Shown piece after piece: positions 1-7,339 of a stretch of 11,595 bases of DNA. The first letter of the stretch is position 1. Each line of letters begins with the position of its first letter. The DNA is from Bacteroidota bacterium (lineage in GTDB: Bacteria; Bacteroidota; Bacteroidia; Chitinophagales; Chitinophagaceae): NCBI GenBank assembly GCA_018267795.1, contig JAFDXS010000025.1, positions 1 to 11,595 on the forward strand, read 5' to 3'. The notes below the pieces were generated by a model. The model did no database searches. It was not told the origin of the DNA and saw only the letters and a list, made by a program, of their open reading frames with translations. The translations under genes were made by a program, and so were the position numbers.

Positions 1-171
1 GACTTGAAAAGTTTTTAGCAGGTGTTAACGGCAGGTTTGTAATTGGTTAACAAGCGATTAAGAAACAGAAAAGAGGAAAAACAGCTCTTAACTCAAGCCA
101 GCAAAGGCTTTTACTAATTGACTAAAAATTGCTGCTAAAATTTATACCTTCACTTTATAAATCAACTCAAT

Positions 172-1443
172 ATGGATAATCTTATCCCCTCTATGGGGCA
201 ATCCCTTATCCAGTTACTCATTTGCCTCGTTTTTTCCTTTCTTATAGGCCTGGAGATCTACATCAAGACGGAAAAGGACAAACGGGATATGCTATTTGGC
301 TCCGAACGGACATTTACATTCATTTCTTTATTAGGCTTTATTCTTTTAAAAGCTCAAAGCCTGGTTCCTTATATATTTATAGTAGGCTTTGTTGTTGTGG
401 CAGCTTTTCTGTTATTATACTATTTAAACAAAGAACGTGCAGGCTCACCCGGCATTACCATTATCATTACCTGTCTTCTTGTATATACCTTCCCTTTGGT
501 CGTGCAGGTATTTCCTGTATGGTTTTCCATGCTCATCATAGCGGTGATCATGGTGCTCATTGAGATAAAAACCAATATCAAAACCTTTGCAGAGAAGATT
601 TATACCGACGACTTTATTACCCTTGCCAAGTTTGTTATCCTTTCATTTGTCATTCTCCCCCTGGTTCCCGATCGTGAAATAATTACAGGCATACCTGTTT
701 CCCCCTATAAACTATGGCTGGCTATTGTTGCAATTTCCTCTATTTCTTATGTAAGTTATCTTTTACGAAAGTTTGTTTTCCCCCGTGCCGGCTTAATACT
801 CACCGGCATTCTCGGCGGCCTCTACAGCAGCACAGCCACTACATTTATACTGGCACGCCAAAGTAAAGAAAAACTGGAAGCCCCGGCACACTACGCAGCA
901 GCCATCATTATAGCTACCATGCTCATGTTTGTTCGCGTCTATATCCTGGTGGTGATCTTTAATCCTGTGCTTAGCATTCACCTGCTTCCCTATTTTCTTG
1001 CCCTCATCATTATCAGTGGCCTTACAAGCTTTGTTATTTACAGGCTTGCACCATCTAATGCTGTCAATCGTGTAGATAGCGACCTTACACGCCAAAACCC
1101 CTTAGAGCTTAGGGTGGCACTTATATTTGGTGTATTATATATCGCATTCTCACTGGCTACCCAATATACACTTACCTATTTTGGTGGCCATGGATTAAAT
1201 GTCCTTTCATTTATTGTTGGCTTCACGGATATCGATCCTTTTTTGCTGAATCTTTTCCAGGGCAAGTACGCAGGCATTACAGTTGCAGCTATCAGTGCAG
1301 CCTCTTTGCAGGCCATAGCAAGCAATAATACCTTAAAGATGACCTATGCCCTCAGTCTCGGCGATAAAGATATACGCAAGTACATACTCGCAGGCTTTGG
1401 CATTATTATAGCCTGCAATATCCTCGTCATATTCCTTATCTAA
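172..1443 (+). CDS. MgtC/SapB family membrane protein with DUF4010 C-terminal domain
   Basis: This is a 423-residue, very hydrophobic protein with about ten or more predicted membrane spans. The N-terminal part (residues about 10-130) carries the MgtC/SapB signature: a glycine-rich first helix ending in FLIGLE, followed by a charged stretch and then SERTFTFISLLG (residues about 44-55). The rest (about 185-420) resembles the DUF4010 domain, with a GLYSSTAT stretch near residue 216 and further hydrophobic helices. The MgtC-DUF4010 arrangement is a known family found in many bacteria; its substrate is not established, and the magnesium link of Salmonella MgtC should not be carried over. It starts at an ATG with no strong Shine-Dalgarno site and no clear promoter motif in the 171 bases upstream. 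Its stop codon lies one base from the stop of the convergent lipoprotein gene. Family assignment is firm; function is not. Confidence 0.85.
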   Translation: MDNLIPSMGQSLIQLLICLVFSFLIGLEIYIKTEKDKRDMLFGSERTFTFISLLGFILLKAQSLVPYIFIVGFVVVAAFLLLYYLNKERAGSPGITIIITCLLVYTFPLVVQVFPVWFSMLIIAVIMVLIEIKTNIKTFAEKIYTDDFITLAKFVILSFVILPLVPDREIITGIPVSPYKLWLAIVAISSISYVSYLLRKFVFPRAGLILTGILGGLYSSTATTFILARQSKEKLEAPAHYAAAIIIATMLMFVRVYILVVIFNPVLSIHLLPYFLALIIISGLTSFVIYRLAPSNAVNRVDSDLTRQNPLELRVALIFGVLYIAFSLATQYTLTYFGGHGLNVLSFIVGFTDIDPFLLNLFQGKYAGITVAAISAASLQAIASNNTLKMTYALSLGDKDIRKYILAGFGIIIACNILVIFLI

Positions 1444-1444
1444 C

Positions 1445-2053
1445 CTAATTGAGTGAATAGCTTATCAATTCTATGTGTTTTTTTACCTGTGGCCCAAAAG
1501 GCATTACAGCGTAGTCTTCTGCTATTAATCCAATTCCCTTGCTAATATAAATATTCTGCCTGAAGCTATAGTCTATTACCGAAAATGCTCTTGATATCAT
1601 AAACACATTACTATATGCCCTTCCCGCCACTACCAATGGGTTACTTAAAAAGCTGGCTACCGCTGTATCCTGGCTAAGTGTTGATGCCATCCAGACACTA
1701 TTATTACTCACAGGGAAATCAATCAGGAAGTCAGCAGAAAGAAAGGAATACATGTTATTAGCAAACAATACACTATGGGATGTTTGCACATAGTATGGAG
1801 AATCTACGAGCATATTGTGATAATACATTTTACAATACCACCAGGTAGTATCTCCTTTAGATCGATTTGACGTGATTTTCAGCACAGCAGTATCCGTCAC
1901 ATTAGTTTCGGAGTCTGTCACTTTATAGGTCCACTGGTTATTTACTTTTAGCGGATATTCCGAAATACTCATGGAGCTGCTTCCACTGCCACTTTTCTTA
2001 CAGGCAGTAAATGACAATAACACGATAAATGATAATAGATAGATACGTTGCAT
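1445..2053 (-). CDS. Small hypothetical lipoprotein
   Basis: The product is a 202-residue predicted lipoprotein of unknown function. With the ATG at 2053 it begins with a short basic end and a hydrophobic core, and ends in a lipobox-like SFTAC with the modified cysteine at residue 18, followed by KKSGSGSSS, a typical Bacteroidota linker. An earlier in-frame TTG at 2083 would place ten extra residues before the signal peptide, so I prefer 2053. The mature part looks beta-rich with several Trp and Tyr residues (for example NNQWTYKV near residue 40), as in small periplasmic or outer-membrane-attached proteins. There is no acidic export signal just after the cysteine, so retention on the periplasmic side is the simplest guess. 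It is a lone gene, convergent with the MgtC-like gene and separated from it by one base. I do not recognise a domain. Confidence 0.8.
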   Translation of the reverse strand: MQRIYLLSFIVLLSFTACKKSGSGSSSMSISEYPLKVNNQWTYKVTDSETNVTDTAVLKITSNRSKGDTTWWYCKMYYHNMLVDSPYYVQTSHSVLFANNMYSFLSADFLIDFPVSNNSVWMASTLSQDTAVASFLSNPLVVAGRAYSNVFMISRAFSVIDYSFRQNIYISKGIGLIAEDYAVMPFGPQVKKHIELISYSLN

Positions 2054-2184
2054 GACTAAATGAATTGTACCTCTGTATCCCAAATTCTATGCCGAAATTT
2101 TAAATATATAATAAACACTCGCTCCATATCAAAATCCAATCTTAACTTCAATAAACAGTATAAGCTCAAAACAGCTTTAGCCAT

Positions 2185-2192
2185 TACCTTTG
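2185..2192 (+). promoter_or_regulatory. Possible Bacteroidota -7 promoter box
   Basis: TACCTTTG matches the Bacteroidota -7 consensus TAnnTTTG and lies 26 bases before the ATG of the flavin reductase gene. I see no convincing -33 TTTG at the usual spacing, so this rests on a short match only. Confidence 0.4.
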
Positions 2193-2218
2193 AGCCTGCT
2201 ATTATTTAATTATTACGA

Positions 2219-2719
2219 ATGATTACAATTATCTCCTGCACCAACAGGCAGGATAGCATGACACTTAAGGTTGCCCAGCTCTACCAACAGCTCATATCTG
2301 CTAAAGCAGACAATGTAAAGTTGTTATCTCTGCTTGGCAAAAATGTATATGAGCGCAACGACGAACTGAAACAGATAGAAGCAGAATACCTGATACCTGC
2401 AGAAAAGATTGTCTTTGTAATGCCCGAGTATAATGGCAGCTTCCCCGGCATACTAAAGCTAATGATGGACAACAGCGATATAAAGAAATGCTGGTGGCAT
2501 AAAAAAGCAATGCTGGTCGGCGTGGCAGATGGCCGTGGCGGCAACCTGCGCGGCATAGAGCACATGACCAATATATTGCACTACCTGAAGATGCATGTAC
2601 TATATAACAAGATGCCCCTCTCCCGCATAAATGATGAAATATCAGCCGAGGGAGAATGGCTCAGGCCCGGCACACTAAAAGCCATAAACGAGCAAATAGA
2701 CGAATTCATAAAATTTTAA
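2219..2719 (+). CDS. NADPH-dependent FMN reductase family protein
   Basis: The product is a 166-residue flavodoxin-like flavoprotein of the NADPH-dependent FMN reductase family, expected in the cytosol and expected to move electrons from NAD(P)H to bound FMN and on to quinone-, azo- or metal-type acceptors. The N-terminal strand and phosphate loop lie at about residues 2-15 (ITIISCTNRQDS). The diagnostic motif PEYNGSFPG covers residues 69-77 and is followed by LKLMMDN. A GVADGRGGN turn is at about 101-109. The length suits the family. The physiological acceptor cannot be read from sequence. It is the first gene of a two-gene unit: the metallophosphoesterase ATG lies 12 bases after its stop, so the two are probably co-transcribed, though no functional link is obvious. 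A -7 promoter-like box lies 26 bases upstream. Confidence 0.88.
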   Translation: MITIISCTNRQDSMTLKVAQLYQQLISAKADNVKLLSLLGKNVYERNDELKQIEAEYLIPAEKIVFVMPEYNGSFPGILKLMMDNSDIKKCWWHKKAMLVGVADGRGGNLRGIEHMTNILHYLKMHVLYNKMPLSRINDEISAEGEWLRPGTLKAINEQIDEFIKF

Positions 2720-2731
2720 AAAGTAGCAAGC

Positions 2732-3988
2732 ATGCGCTCACGCGGATTTGTAATCACCATACTCACAGTCATATTTGTAGCAGAGTACTATAGTTACATG
2801 GTAGTTCGCTCTGCCCTGCGTTCGCTGCCGGGGCCCTGGCGCACAGGCTTAACTGTTCTTTATGTTACGCTCACAGCACTTACATGGGCCAGTCTCATCT
2901 TCTTCCGTCGCATACACTGGGCCAATATGCACCACATGGTGCGCAATGTCTTTGTAGCATTCACCATTGGCTTTTTCGTAGGCAAAATATTCATTCTGCT
3001 CATCATGCTGCTCGATGATATCCGCAGGTTCTTCATGTGGATAGCGCACTTCTTCGTTTCAAAAGATACACCCGTTGCCGAAACAATTACCAAAGGCATG
3101 AGTCGCTCAGTTTTTATGTCGCGCCTTGCGCTTATCATTGGTGGCACTTGGCTTTTCGGTTTTGTATATGGCATCAGCAATCGCTATCGCTACCAGGTGC
3201 GCAGGGTAAAGCTCCAATTCGACGAACTCCCTACTGCATTCCGTGGCTTAAAGATCATACAGGTTTCAGACATACACACCGGCAGTTTCGACAATCACGA
3301 AGCAGTAGCCGCAGGCATGCGTCGCATTATGGATGAGAAAGCAGACCTCATCTTCTTCACAGGCGACCTGGTAAATAACCGCGCTGACGAAGTAGATGAG
3401 CGCTACCAGAAAATATATGCAACGCTAAAAGCCCCAATGGGCGTATACTCCATCCTCGGCAATCACGACTATGGCGACTACGAGCAATGGCCATCTTTAG
3501 ATGCTAAAAGAGAAAATCTGAAACACCTTACAAACATACACGCAAGTTTAGGCTGGAAGCTCCTGCGCAATGAAAATGCAGTATTACAACGCGGCAATGA
3601 TAAAATAGCTATAGTAGGCGTAGAAAACTGGAGCGCCAAGGCCAACTTCCCCAAGTATGGAGATCTCAATCTGGCACACCACGGCCTGGAAGGGCAAAAT
3701 ATTCCTTTTAAAATACTGCTCTCTCACGATCCCTCTCACTGGGATGCCCAGGTGCGCCCCGGCTACCCCGATATTCAGCTCACACTTAGTGGTCATACCC
3801 ACGGTATGCAGATGGGTGTAGAGATACCTGGCTTCAAGTGGAGTCCCGTACAATACATGTATTCCAAATGGGCTGGCCTCTACCAGGAGGGCAATCAATA
3901 TCTTTATGTAAATCGCGGTTATGGCTTCCTCGCCTATCCCGGCCGCTTAGGCATACTGCCCGAGATAACAGTTATAGAATTGGTATAG
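2732..3988 (+). CDS. Membrane-anchored calcineurin-like metallophosphoesterase
   Basis: The protein has 418 residues: about four N-terminal membrane helices (roughly 5-25, 38-58, 72-95 and 128-148) followed by a complete calcineurin-like phosphoesterase domain (about 172-410). All metal-binding motifs of the fold are visible: SDIH (179-182), GDLVNN (211-216), GNHD (243-246), SHD (331-333) and GHTHG (354-358). It is therefore likely an active two-metal phosphohydrolase. The domain resembles the YkuE-type membrane-linked phosphoesterases. Substrates in this broad family range from lipid headgroup or UDP-sugar phosphates to nucleotides, so I do not assign one. The catalytic domain follows the fourth helix; which side of the membrane it faces is uncertain. 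The gene follows the flavin reductase gene by 12 bases and probably shares its transcript. The next gene downstream is convergent, and no strong terminator hairpin is seen between them. Confidence 0.87.
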   Translation: MRSRGFVITILTVIFVAEYYSYMVVRSALRSLPGPWRTGLTVLYVTLTALTWASLIFFRRIHWANMHHMVRNVFVAFTIGFFVGKIFILLIMLLDDIRRFFMWIAHFFVSKDTPVAETITKGMSRSVFMSRLALIIGGTWLFGFVYGISNRYRYQVRRVKLQFDELPTAFRGLKIIQVSDIHTGSFDNHEAVAAGMRRIMDEKADLIFFTGDLVNNRADEVDERYQKIYATLKAPMGVYSILGNHDYGDYEQWPSLDAKRENLKHLTNIHASLGWKLLRNENAVLQRGNDKIAIVGVENWSAKANFPKYGDLNLAHHGLEGQNIPFKILLSHDPSHWDAQVRPGYPDIQLTLSGHTHGMQMGVEIPGFKWSPVQYMYSKWAGLYQEGNQYLYVNRGYGFLAYPGRLGILPEITVIELV

Positions 3989-4054
3989 GCAATTTGGAAT
4001 AGTAGCAGGCAGGTATGTAAAAAAGACGCCGTTCCTGTTTACCCCCACCCGCCA

Positions 4055-4300
4055 CTAATGATGTACCTTTTTTAGTATTTTCTCTACTGCCTCAGGTCTT
4101 GGCTGTAGCAGGTCATTTGCTATTTCCTGCATATAGGCCCTCATTTCCTGCACCAGGTCGGTGAGCAGTTCTTCTCCATCCTGCAGCCTTTGTGCGGCCG
4201 CAGCTTTAGTGTTTTCTACAGTAAATTTCTTAAGTAAAGTTTTTGGCATGGACATAGATTTATCTTTTAACGGCAATAAAAACAGATTATTGTATGGCAT
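4055..4300 (-). CDS. Small hypothetical protein, helical
   Basis: This is an 81-residue reading frame that I do not recognise. From about residue 16 it is strongly helical and charged, with runs such as KAAAAQRLQDGEELLTDLV and a C-terminal EAVEKILKKVHH, and it may form a helical bundle or coiled coil. It has no signal peptide and no membrane segment. Two starts are possible. The ATG at 4300 has a GGGAG element nine bases upstream and is the one I chose. The ATG at 4255 (product beginning MSMPKTLLKKF) has no such site but would give the more compositionally uniform 66-residue protein. It lies between two well-supported genes, converging with the metallophosphoesterase and diverging from the SDR epimerase. 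Reality of the gene is likely but not certain. Confidence 0.55.
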   Translation of the reverse strand: MPYNNLFLLPLKDKSMSMPKTLLKKFTVENTKAAAAQRLQDGEELLTDLVQEMRAYMQEIANDLLQPRPEAVEKILKKVHH

Positions 4301-4403
4301 TTAAAAAATCTCCCACTATAACAATTCCTTAATATTCCCCCGAAAAATGCCCGCATTTACCCAAACTTATCTGGCCTGATATTGTTATCTTTCAAATGCA
4401 TTT

Positions 4404-5321
4404 ATGAAAACAATTGGCATCACAGGCGGAACCGGATTTGTAGGCAAACATCTTTCCAAGCTATTACTTAGTAAAGGCTATGAGCTCATCATATTCACCC
4501 GCCACCCCAAACCCTCTGAGAAACAAAACCTTACATACGCCGCCTGGGATCCCGAAAAAGGCACATGCGATGCCAATGCGCTGCAAAAGCTCGACGCAGC
4601 AATACACCTCGCCGGCGCCGGCATTGCCGACAAACGCTGGACAGAAACCCGAAAACAGGAAATAGTAAATAGCAGGGTTCAGGGCACAAAGTTCCTCGTC
4701 TCCATGCTGCGCCAGCACGCCCCCAACTGCAAGACGCTGGTTTCAGCCTCCGCCATCGGCTACTACGGCCCCGACCGCGATGGCACACCACCCTTCAAAG
4801 AAACAAATGTTTATTATAACGACTTCCTCGGCAATACCTGCTACAAATGGGAGCATGAAGCCCGCGCAGCAGAAGACATCATGCGCACCATCATATTTCG
4901 CTTTGGCATAGTTCTGGGTAAGGAAAGCGGCGCTTTCCCCCAGTTCGCGGGGCCGCAGTCCTTCGGTATAGTGCCCATCCTCGGCTCAGGCCGCCAGGTA
5001 GTTAGCTGGATAGAAGTAGACGATCTCGCCCGCATGATAACCTACGCCCTTGAGCACACAGATATGAAGGGTAGCTACAACGCAGTAGCACCAAACCCAG
5101 TCACCCACAAAACCCTCATGAAAACAATAGCCCGCACAAAAGGCGGCATCAAGATCCCCATCCCCGTCCCCTCATTTGCATTAAAGATAGCCCTCGGCGA
5201 GATGAGCGAAGAAGTACTAAAAAGCTGCACCGTCAGCGCTCAAAAGATACAAGCCACTGGTTTCACTTTCCAGTACGACACTATTGACAAAGCCGTAAAA
5301 GCTATTCTTAAAGATCAATAA
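4404..5321 (+). CDS. TIGR01777 family NAD(P)-binding SDR epimerase-like protein
   Basis: The product has 305 residues, the usual length for the TIGR01777 (YfcH/HI1208-like) group of extended short-chain dehydrogenases. The dinucleotide-binding GGTGFVG is at residues 8-14. Family hallmarks follow in order: IHLAGAGIADKRWT (67-80), SASAIGYYG (114-122), a CYKWE stretch (146-150) where other extended SDRs carry the YxxxK pair, and FRFGIVLG (165-172). The C-terminal part (about 250-303) matches the DUF1731 domain. The canonical catalytic Tyr-Lys arrangement is not evident, which is normal for this group. The reaction is unknown; sugar-nucleotide epimerase labels in databases are by homology only. 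A near-consensus -7 box (TATCTTTC, 4386-4393) precedes the ATG. The last seven bases overlap the end of the convergent dehydrogenase gene. Confidence 0.88.
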   Translation: MKTIGITGGTGFVGKHLSKLLLSKGYELIIFTRHPKPSEKQNLTYAAWDPEKGTCDANALQKLDAAIHLAGAGIADKRWTETRKQEIVNSRVQGTKFLVSMLRQHAPNCKTLVSASAIGYYGPDRDGTPPFKETNVYYNDFLGNTCYKWEHEARAAEDIMRTIIFRFGIVLGKESGAFPQFAGPQSFGIVPILGSGRQVVSWIEVDDLARMITYALEHTDMKGSYNAVAPNPVTHKTLMKTIARTKGGIKIPIPVPSFALKIALGEMSEEVLKSCTVSAQKIQATGFTFQYDTIDKAVKAILKDQ

Positions 5322-6514
5322 GCATAGTCACTCAGATACTCATACTGCTTCGTTAGCTTCCCATCCCTGCATATAGTAGCGCGCTCTATTATCTCGCTCT
5401 GCTCCTTCAGCAATTCCCCCAGCACATACTTCTCAAAGTGCAGCCCAAAGTATTCCGATGCATCACAGGGCAACTCATTCGGCAGGTTATCCACCGCCAT
5501 CACATCTATTGTATCCTTCGTCTGCTGGTAGGGTGCTACCCGTTGCTGCGTCACCCTGTCTATGCCATACACAGGCTCCGCAATGGTCGATGCACCCACG
5601 TTTATCGGCACACTACCATCTATATCGCAGGTTATATCTGCTATCGCCTGTATGCGCCAGTCCTTGCGCTGTATATCTGCCTTCTCAAATAGCCGAGCCA
5701 CATGGTGGTCCCAGTATATACCGTTCATCAGTATATCCGTCTGGTTCACATAGCTGCTAAAGAGGCACTTATATGCCTCCGGGTTCGCATGAAAGTCATC
5801 TCTGTGAAAAAGCCCGTTGTCCTTTCTCGCATACAGCGTCATCCCCTTCAGGTGCGTATATACCGGGTACTCGTATTCATGCGTCAGGTAGTCTGCAGGC
5901 TCCACCGGCTCTATATCCAGGTGCGTCATCACATCCAGCACACCAGCGGCTACCTTACCACTCCCCGTTACCGCTATCTTTATATTGGGCAGCTTTATAT
6001 CGTCATAGCTGTCTATCACATCCTCGTATGTACGCACCTCATGCGCCGCCGGCAGTTGGTACAGCCCCGTCTTTCGGCCATAGGTCAGTAGCCCGTTGTG
6101 CGCCCCTACTATCCCTGCAAACAGCCCAAAGCCCAATATGCGCTGTTCATCGCTATGCGTCAGGCATTCATAGTCTATCATGCGTATCTTTTTCGCTATC
6201 AGCGCATGCATCAGCTTTTGGTTATAGGGCTGTTTTTTCTTGGTATGACTGAAGAAAAAGTACGTCTTCCCCCCTATCAGCTGCTCCACCGGCACCTCCT
6301 TTATCCCCAGCAGCACATCGCAGCCGCTCATATCCTCGCTCAGGCTTATGCCCGCTTCCCTGTATTTATCATCGCTGTAGCAGCGCTCGGGCGATGGCTG
6401 CACCACTATCTCCACATCATATTCTGCCTGCAGCTCCGCACATTGTGCAGGCGTTAGCGCCACCCTTGTGTCTGCCGGTCTTTTACCTTCGCGTATCAGT
6501 CCTATGCGCACCAT
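5315..6514 (-). CDS. Saccharopine dehydrogenase (lysine-forming)-like NAD(P)-dependent oxidoreductase
   Basis: The 399-residue protein has the architecture of L-lysine-forming saccharopine dehydrogenase (yeast Lys1) and of the LOR domain of animal AASS, which is also related to alanine dehydrogenase. Near the N-terminus is IREGKRPADTRVALTP. Lys72 in GIKEVP and His90 in FFFSHT correspond to the catalytic Lys/His pair of Lys1. A Rossmann turn, VTGSGKVAAG, is at about residue 183. The C-terminal half has DITCDIDGSVP and the family motif VDNLPNELPCDASEYFG. Residues for catalysis therefore appear intact, but whether it acts on saccharopine here or on another opine or amino acid is inferred. The frame stays open upstream to 6661, but that extension would run into hscB and has no family similarity, so I chose the ATG at 6514. 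It overlaps the convergent SDR gene by seven bases. Confidence 0.82.
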   Translation of the reverse strand: MVRIGLIREGKRPADTRVALTPAQCAELQAEYDVEIVVQPSPERCYSDDKYREAGISLSEDMSGCDVLLGIKEVPVEQLIGGKTYFFFSHTKKKQPYNQKLMHALIAKKIRMIDYECLTHSDEQRILGFGLFAGIVGAHNGLLTYGRKTGLYQLPAAHEVRTYEDVIDSYDDIKLPNIKIAVTGSGKVAAGVLDVMTHLDIEPVEPADYLTHEYEYPVYTHLKGMTLYARKDNGLFHRDDFHANPEAYKCLFSSYVNQTDILMNGIYWDHHVARLFEKADIQRKDWRIQAIADITCDIDGSVPINVGASTIAEPVYGIDRVTQQRVAPYQQTKDTIDVMAVDNLPNELPCDASEYFGLHFEKYVLGELLKEQSEIIERATICRDGKLTKQYEYLSDYAY

Positions 6515-6523
6515 CTTTTTGTC

Positions 6524-6531
6524 TATTTTTG
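6524..6531 (+). promoter_or_regulatory. Putative -7 promoter box for hscB
   Basis: TATTTTTG fits the Bacteroidota -7 consensus TAnnTTTG and lies 31 bases before the hscB ATG. It sits in the 48-base gap between two divergent genes. No clear -33 element is visible; the expected position would fall at the start of the dehydrogenase coding sequence. Confidence 0.45.
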
Positions 6532-6534
6532 CCT

Positions 6535-6542
6535 CAAATATA
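6535..6542 (-). promoter_or_regulatory. Putative -7 promoter box for the saccharopine dehydrogenase-like gene
   Basis: Read on the minus strand this is TATATTTG, an exact fit to TAnnTTTG, 20 bases before the ATG at 6514. It is only three bases from the opposite-facing -7 box for hscB, so the two promoters would overlap head to head. No -33 element at standard spacing is visible. Confidence 0.45.
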
Positions 6543-6562
6543 ATATACTCATTCCGCTTCCC

Positions 6563-7096
6563 ATGGTCAACTACTTCGAGCTTTACGCACTGCCTGTCAG
6601 TTTTCATCCCCATACGGCCAATGTAAAATTCAAATTTTACGAGCTTAGCCGCACATGGCACCCCGACAGGTTTGCGCAGGCCGATGATGCTACCCGTGCC
6701 GAAGCCCTGCGCATGGCCGCGCTCAACAACGATGCATACAAAACCCTCAGCAATCCCGATGCGCTCATGGCCTATATCCTCAGGCTATACGGCATGCTGG
6801 AGGAAGAAGAGAAGTACAACCTGCCCCCCGATTTTCTTATGGAGATGATGGAGCTCAACGAACTCATCAGCGAGTACGAGCTTGACCCCGCCAATGAAGA
6901 AGCAAGATCAGAAGCCACCGAAGCCATAGAAAGCGAATTCCGCGAGTGGGACCTCGAGGTCGCTCCCCTTACCCAACGCTTCAATGAAGGAGAGCACACG
7001 CCTGAGCTACTGTCAGAGATAAAAGATTACTATTTCCGTCGCAAATATCTGTTGCGCATTCAGGAAAGAATTGCTACATTTGCCACCCCTAAATAA
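6563..7096 (+). CDS. hscB: Fe-S cluster assembly co-chaperone HscB
   Basis: The 177-residue protein has the two-part layout of HscB: an N-terminal J domain (about residues 2-75) and a C-terminal helical HSCB domain (about 90-170). The J domain begins YFELYALPVSF and contains the essential HPD tripeptide at residues 33-35 (TWHPDRF), which stimulates the ATPase of an Hsp70 (HscA or DnaK) during transfer of Fe-S clusters from the IscU scaffold. ALNNDAYKTLSNP (about 53-65) is the typical helix IV region. The C-terminal domain holds FLMEMMELNE and YYFRRKYLLRIQERI, as in the IscU-binding helices. The length matches the family. No other isc or suf genes are in the window. The gene is divergent from the dehydrogenase gene and followed 29 bases later by tRNA-Leu. 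Confidence 0.88.
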   Translation: MVNYFELYALPVSFHPHTANVKFKFYELSRTWHPDRFAQADDATRAEALRMAALNNDAYKTLSNPDALMAYILRLYGMLEEEEKYNLPPDFLMEMMELNELISEYELDPANEEARSEATEAIESEFREWDLEVAPLTQRFNEGEHTPELLSEIKDYYFRRKYLLRIQERIATFATPK

Positions 7097-7125
7097 GGGA
7101 AAAATACCAAAACAAAGTGCCCGCC

Positions 7126-7209
7126 GCCCGGATGGCGGAATTGGTAGACGCGCTAGACTCAAAATCTGGTTATCGCAAGGTAGTGCAGGTTCGATTCCTG
7201 TTCCGGGCA
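7126..7209 (+). tRNA. tRNA-Leu (anticodon CAA)
   Basis: This is an 84-base class II tRNA, with the CCA end not encoded. The acceptor stem GCCCGGA (7126-7132) pairs fully with TCCGGGC (7202-7208), followed by discriminator A at 7209. The D arm includes AATTGGTAGA. The anticodon stem (7153-7157 with 7165-7169) encloses the loop CTCAAAA with anticodon CAA at 7160-7162, which reads the leucine codon UUG. The long variable arm TATC-GCAA-GGTA (7171-7182) forms a four-pair stem, as expected for Leu. The T arm contains GGTTCGATTCC. Composition changes sharply just after this gene, so its 3' end is a plausible integration site for the AT-rich region that follows. Confidence 0.96.
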
Positions 7210-7215
7210 CTTATT

Positions 7216-7244
7216 AAAACCTATGTATTACATAGGTTTTTTTT
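7216..7244 (+). terminator. Rho-independent terminator after tRNA-Leu
   Basis: A ten-pair hairpin, AAAACCTATG, loop TATTA, CATAGGTTTT (7216-7240), runs directly into more T residues, giving eight Ts in a row. It begins six bases after the tRNA end and would end the tRNA (and possibly hscB) transcript. Because its left arm starts with four As it may also work in the reverse direction. Confidence 0.85.
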
Positions 7245-7262
7245 ATTGAAATATTTCAATAA
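7243..7262. repeat. Perfect 20-bp palindrome, possible operator
   Basis: The half-site TTATTGAAAT is followed at once by its exact reverse complement ATTTCAATAA. It is entirely AT-rich apart from one G and one C. It overlaps the tail of the tRNA terminator by two bases and ends 23 bases before the putative -7 box of the TIR gene, over the expected -33 region and upstream. A dimeric regulator site is one reading; a second hairpin or a recombination site are others. Confidence 0.6.
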
Positions 7263-7285
7263 CAATTCTACAAGAAACTAAACAC

Positions 7286-7293
7286 TAAATTTG
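7286..7293 (+). promoter_or_regulatory. Putative -7 promoter box for the TIR-SLOG module
   Basis: TAAATTTG is an exact match to the Bacteroidota -7 consensus TAnnTTTG, 46 bases before the ATG of the TIR gene and downstream of a good terminator, so a new promoter is expected here. No clean -33 TTTG is visible at the usual spacing; that region is taken up by the palindrome at 7243-7262. Confidence 0.5.
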
Positions 7294-7339
7294 GAATAGA
7301 AACTTATATGACATTAGCCCGTTAAAACCAATAACAACT

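Noticed and set aside
1..171. Promoter or tail of an upstream gene before the MgtC-like gene
   Set aside because: No exact TAnnTTTG box with a sensible position and no reading frame that resembles a protein end could be identified here.
3989..4054. Possible terminator (GTAAA ... TTTAC) after the metallophosphoesterase gene
   Set aside because: The stem is about five A/T-rich pairs with a long loop and no T run after it, so it is too weak to support.
5438..6457. Several long plus-strand open frames opposite the saccharopine dehydrogenase-like gene
   Set aside because: They are antisense to a well-conserved enzyme, have low-complexity His/Tyr/Ser/Pro-rich translations with no family resemblance, and arise from the C-rich third-position codon use of the real gene.
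6515..6661. N-terminal extension of the saccharopine dehydrogenase-like frame to 6661
   Set aside because: It would overlap the first 99 bases of hscB on the other strand, shows no family similarity, and a normal family start (MVRIGLIREGK) is available at 6514.
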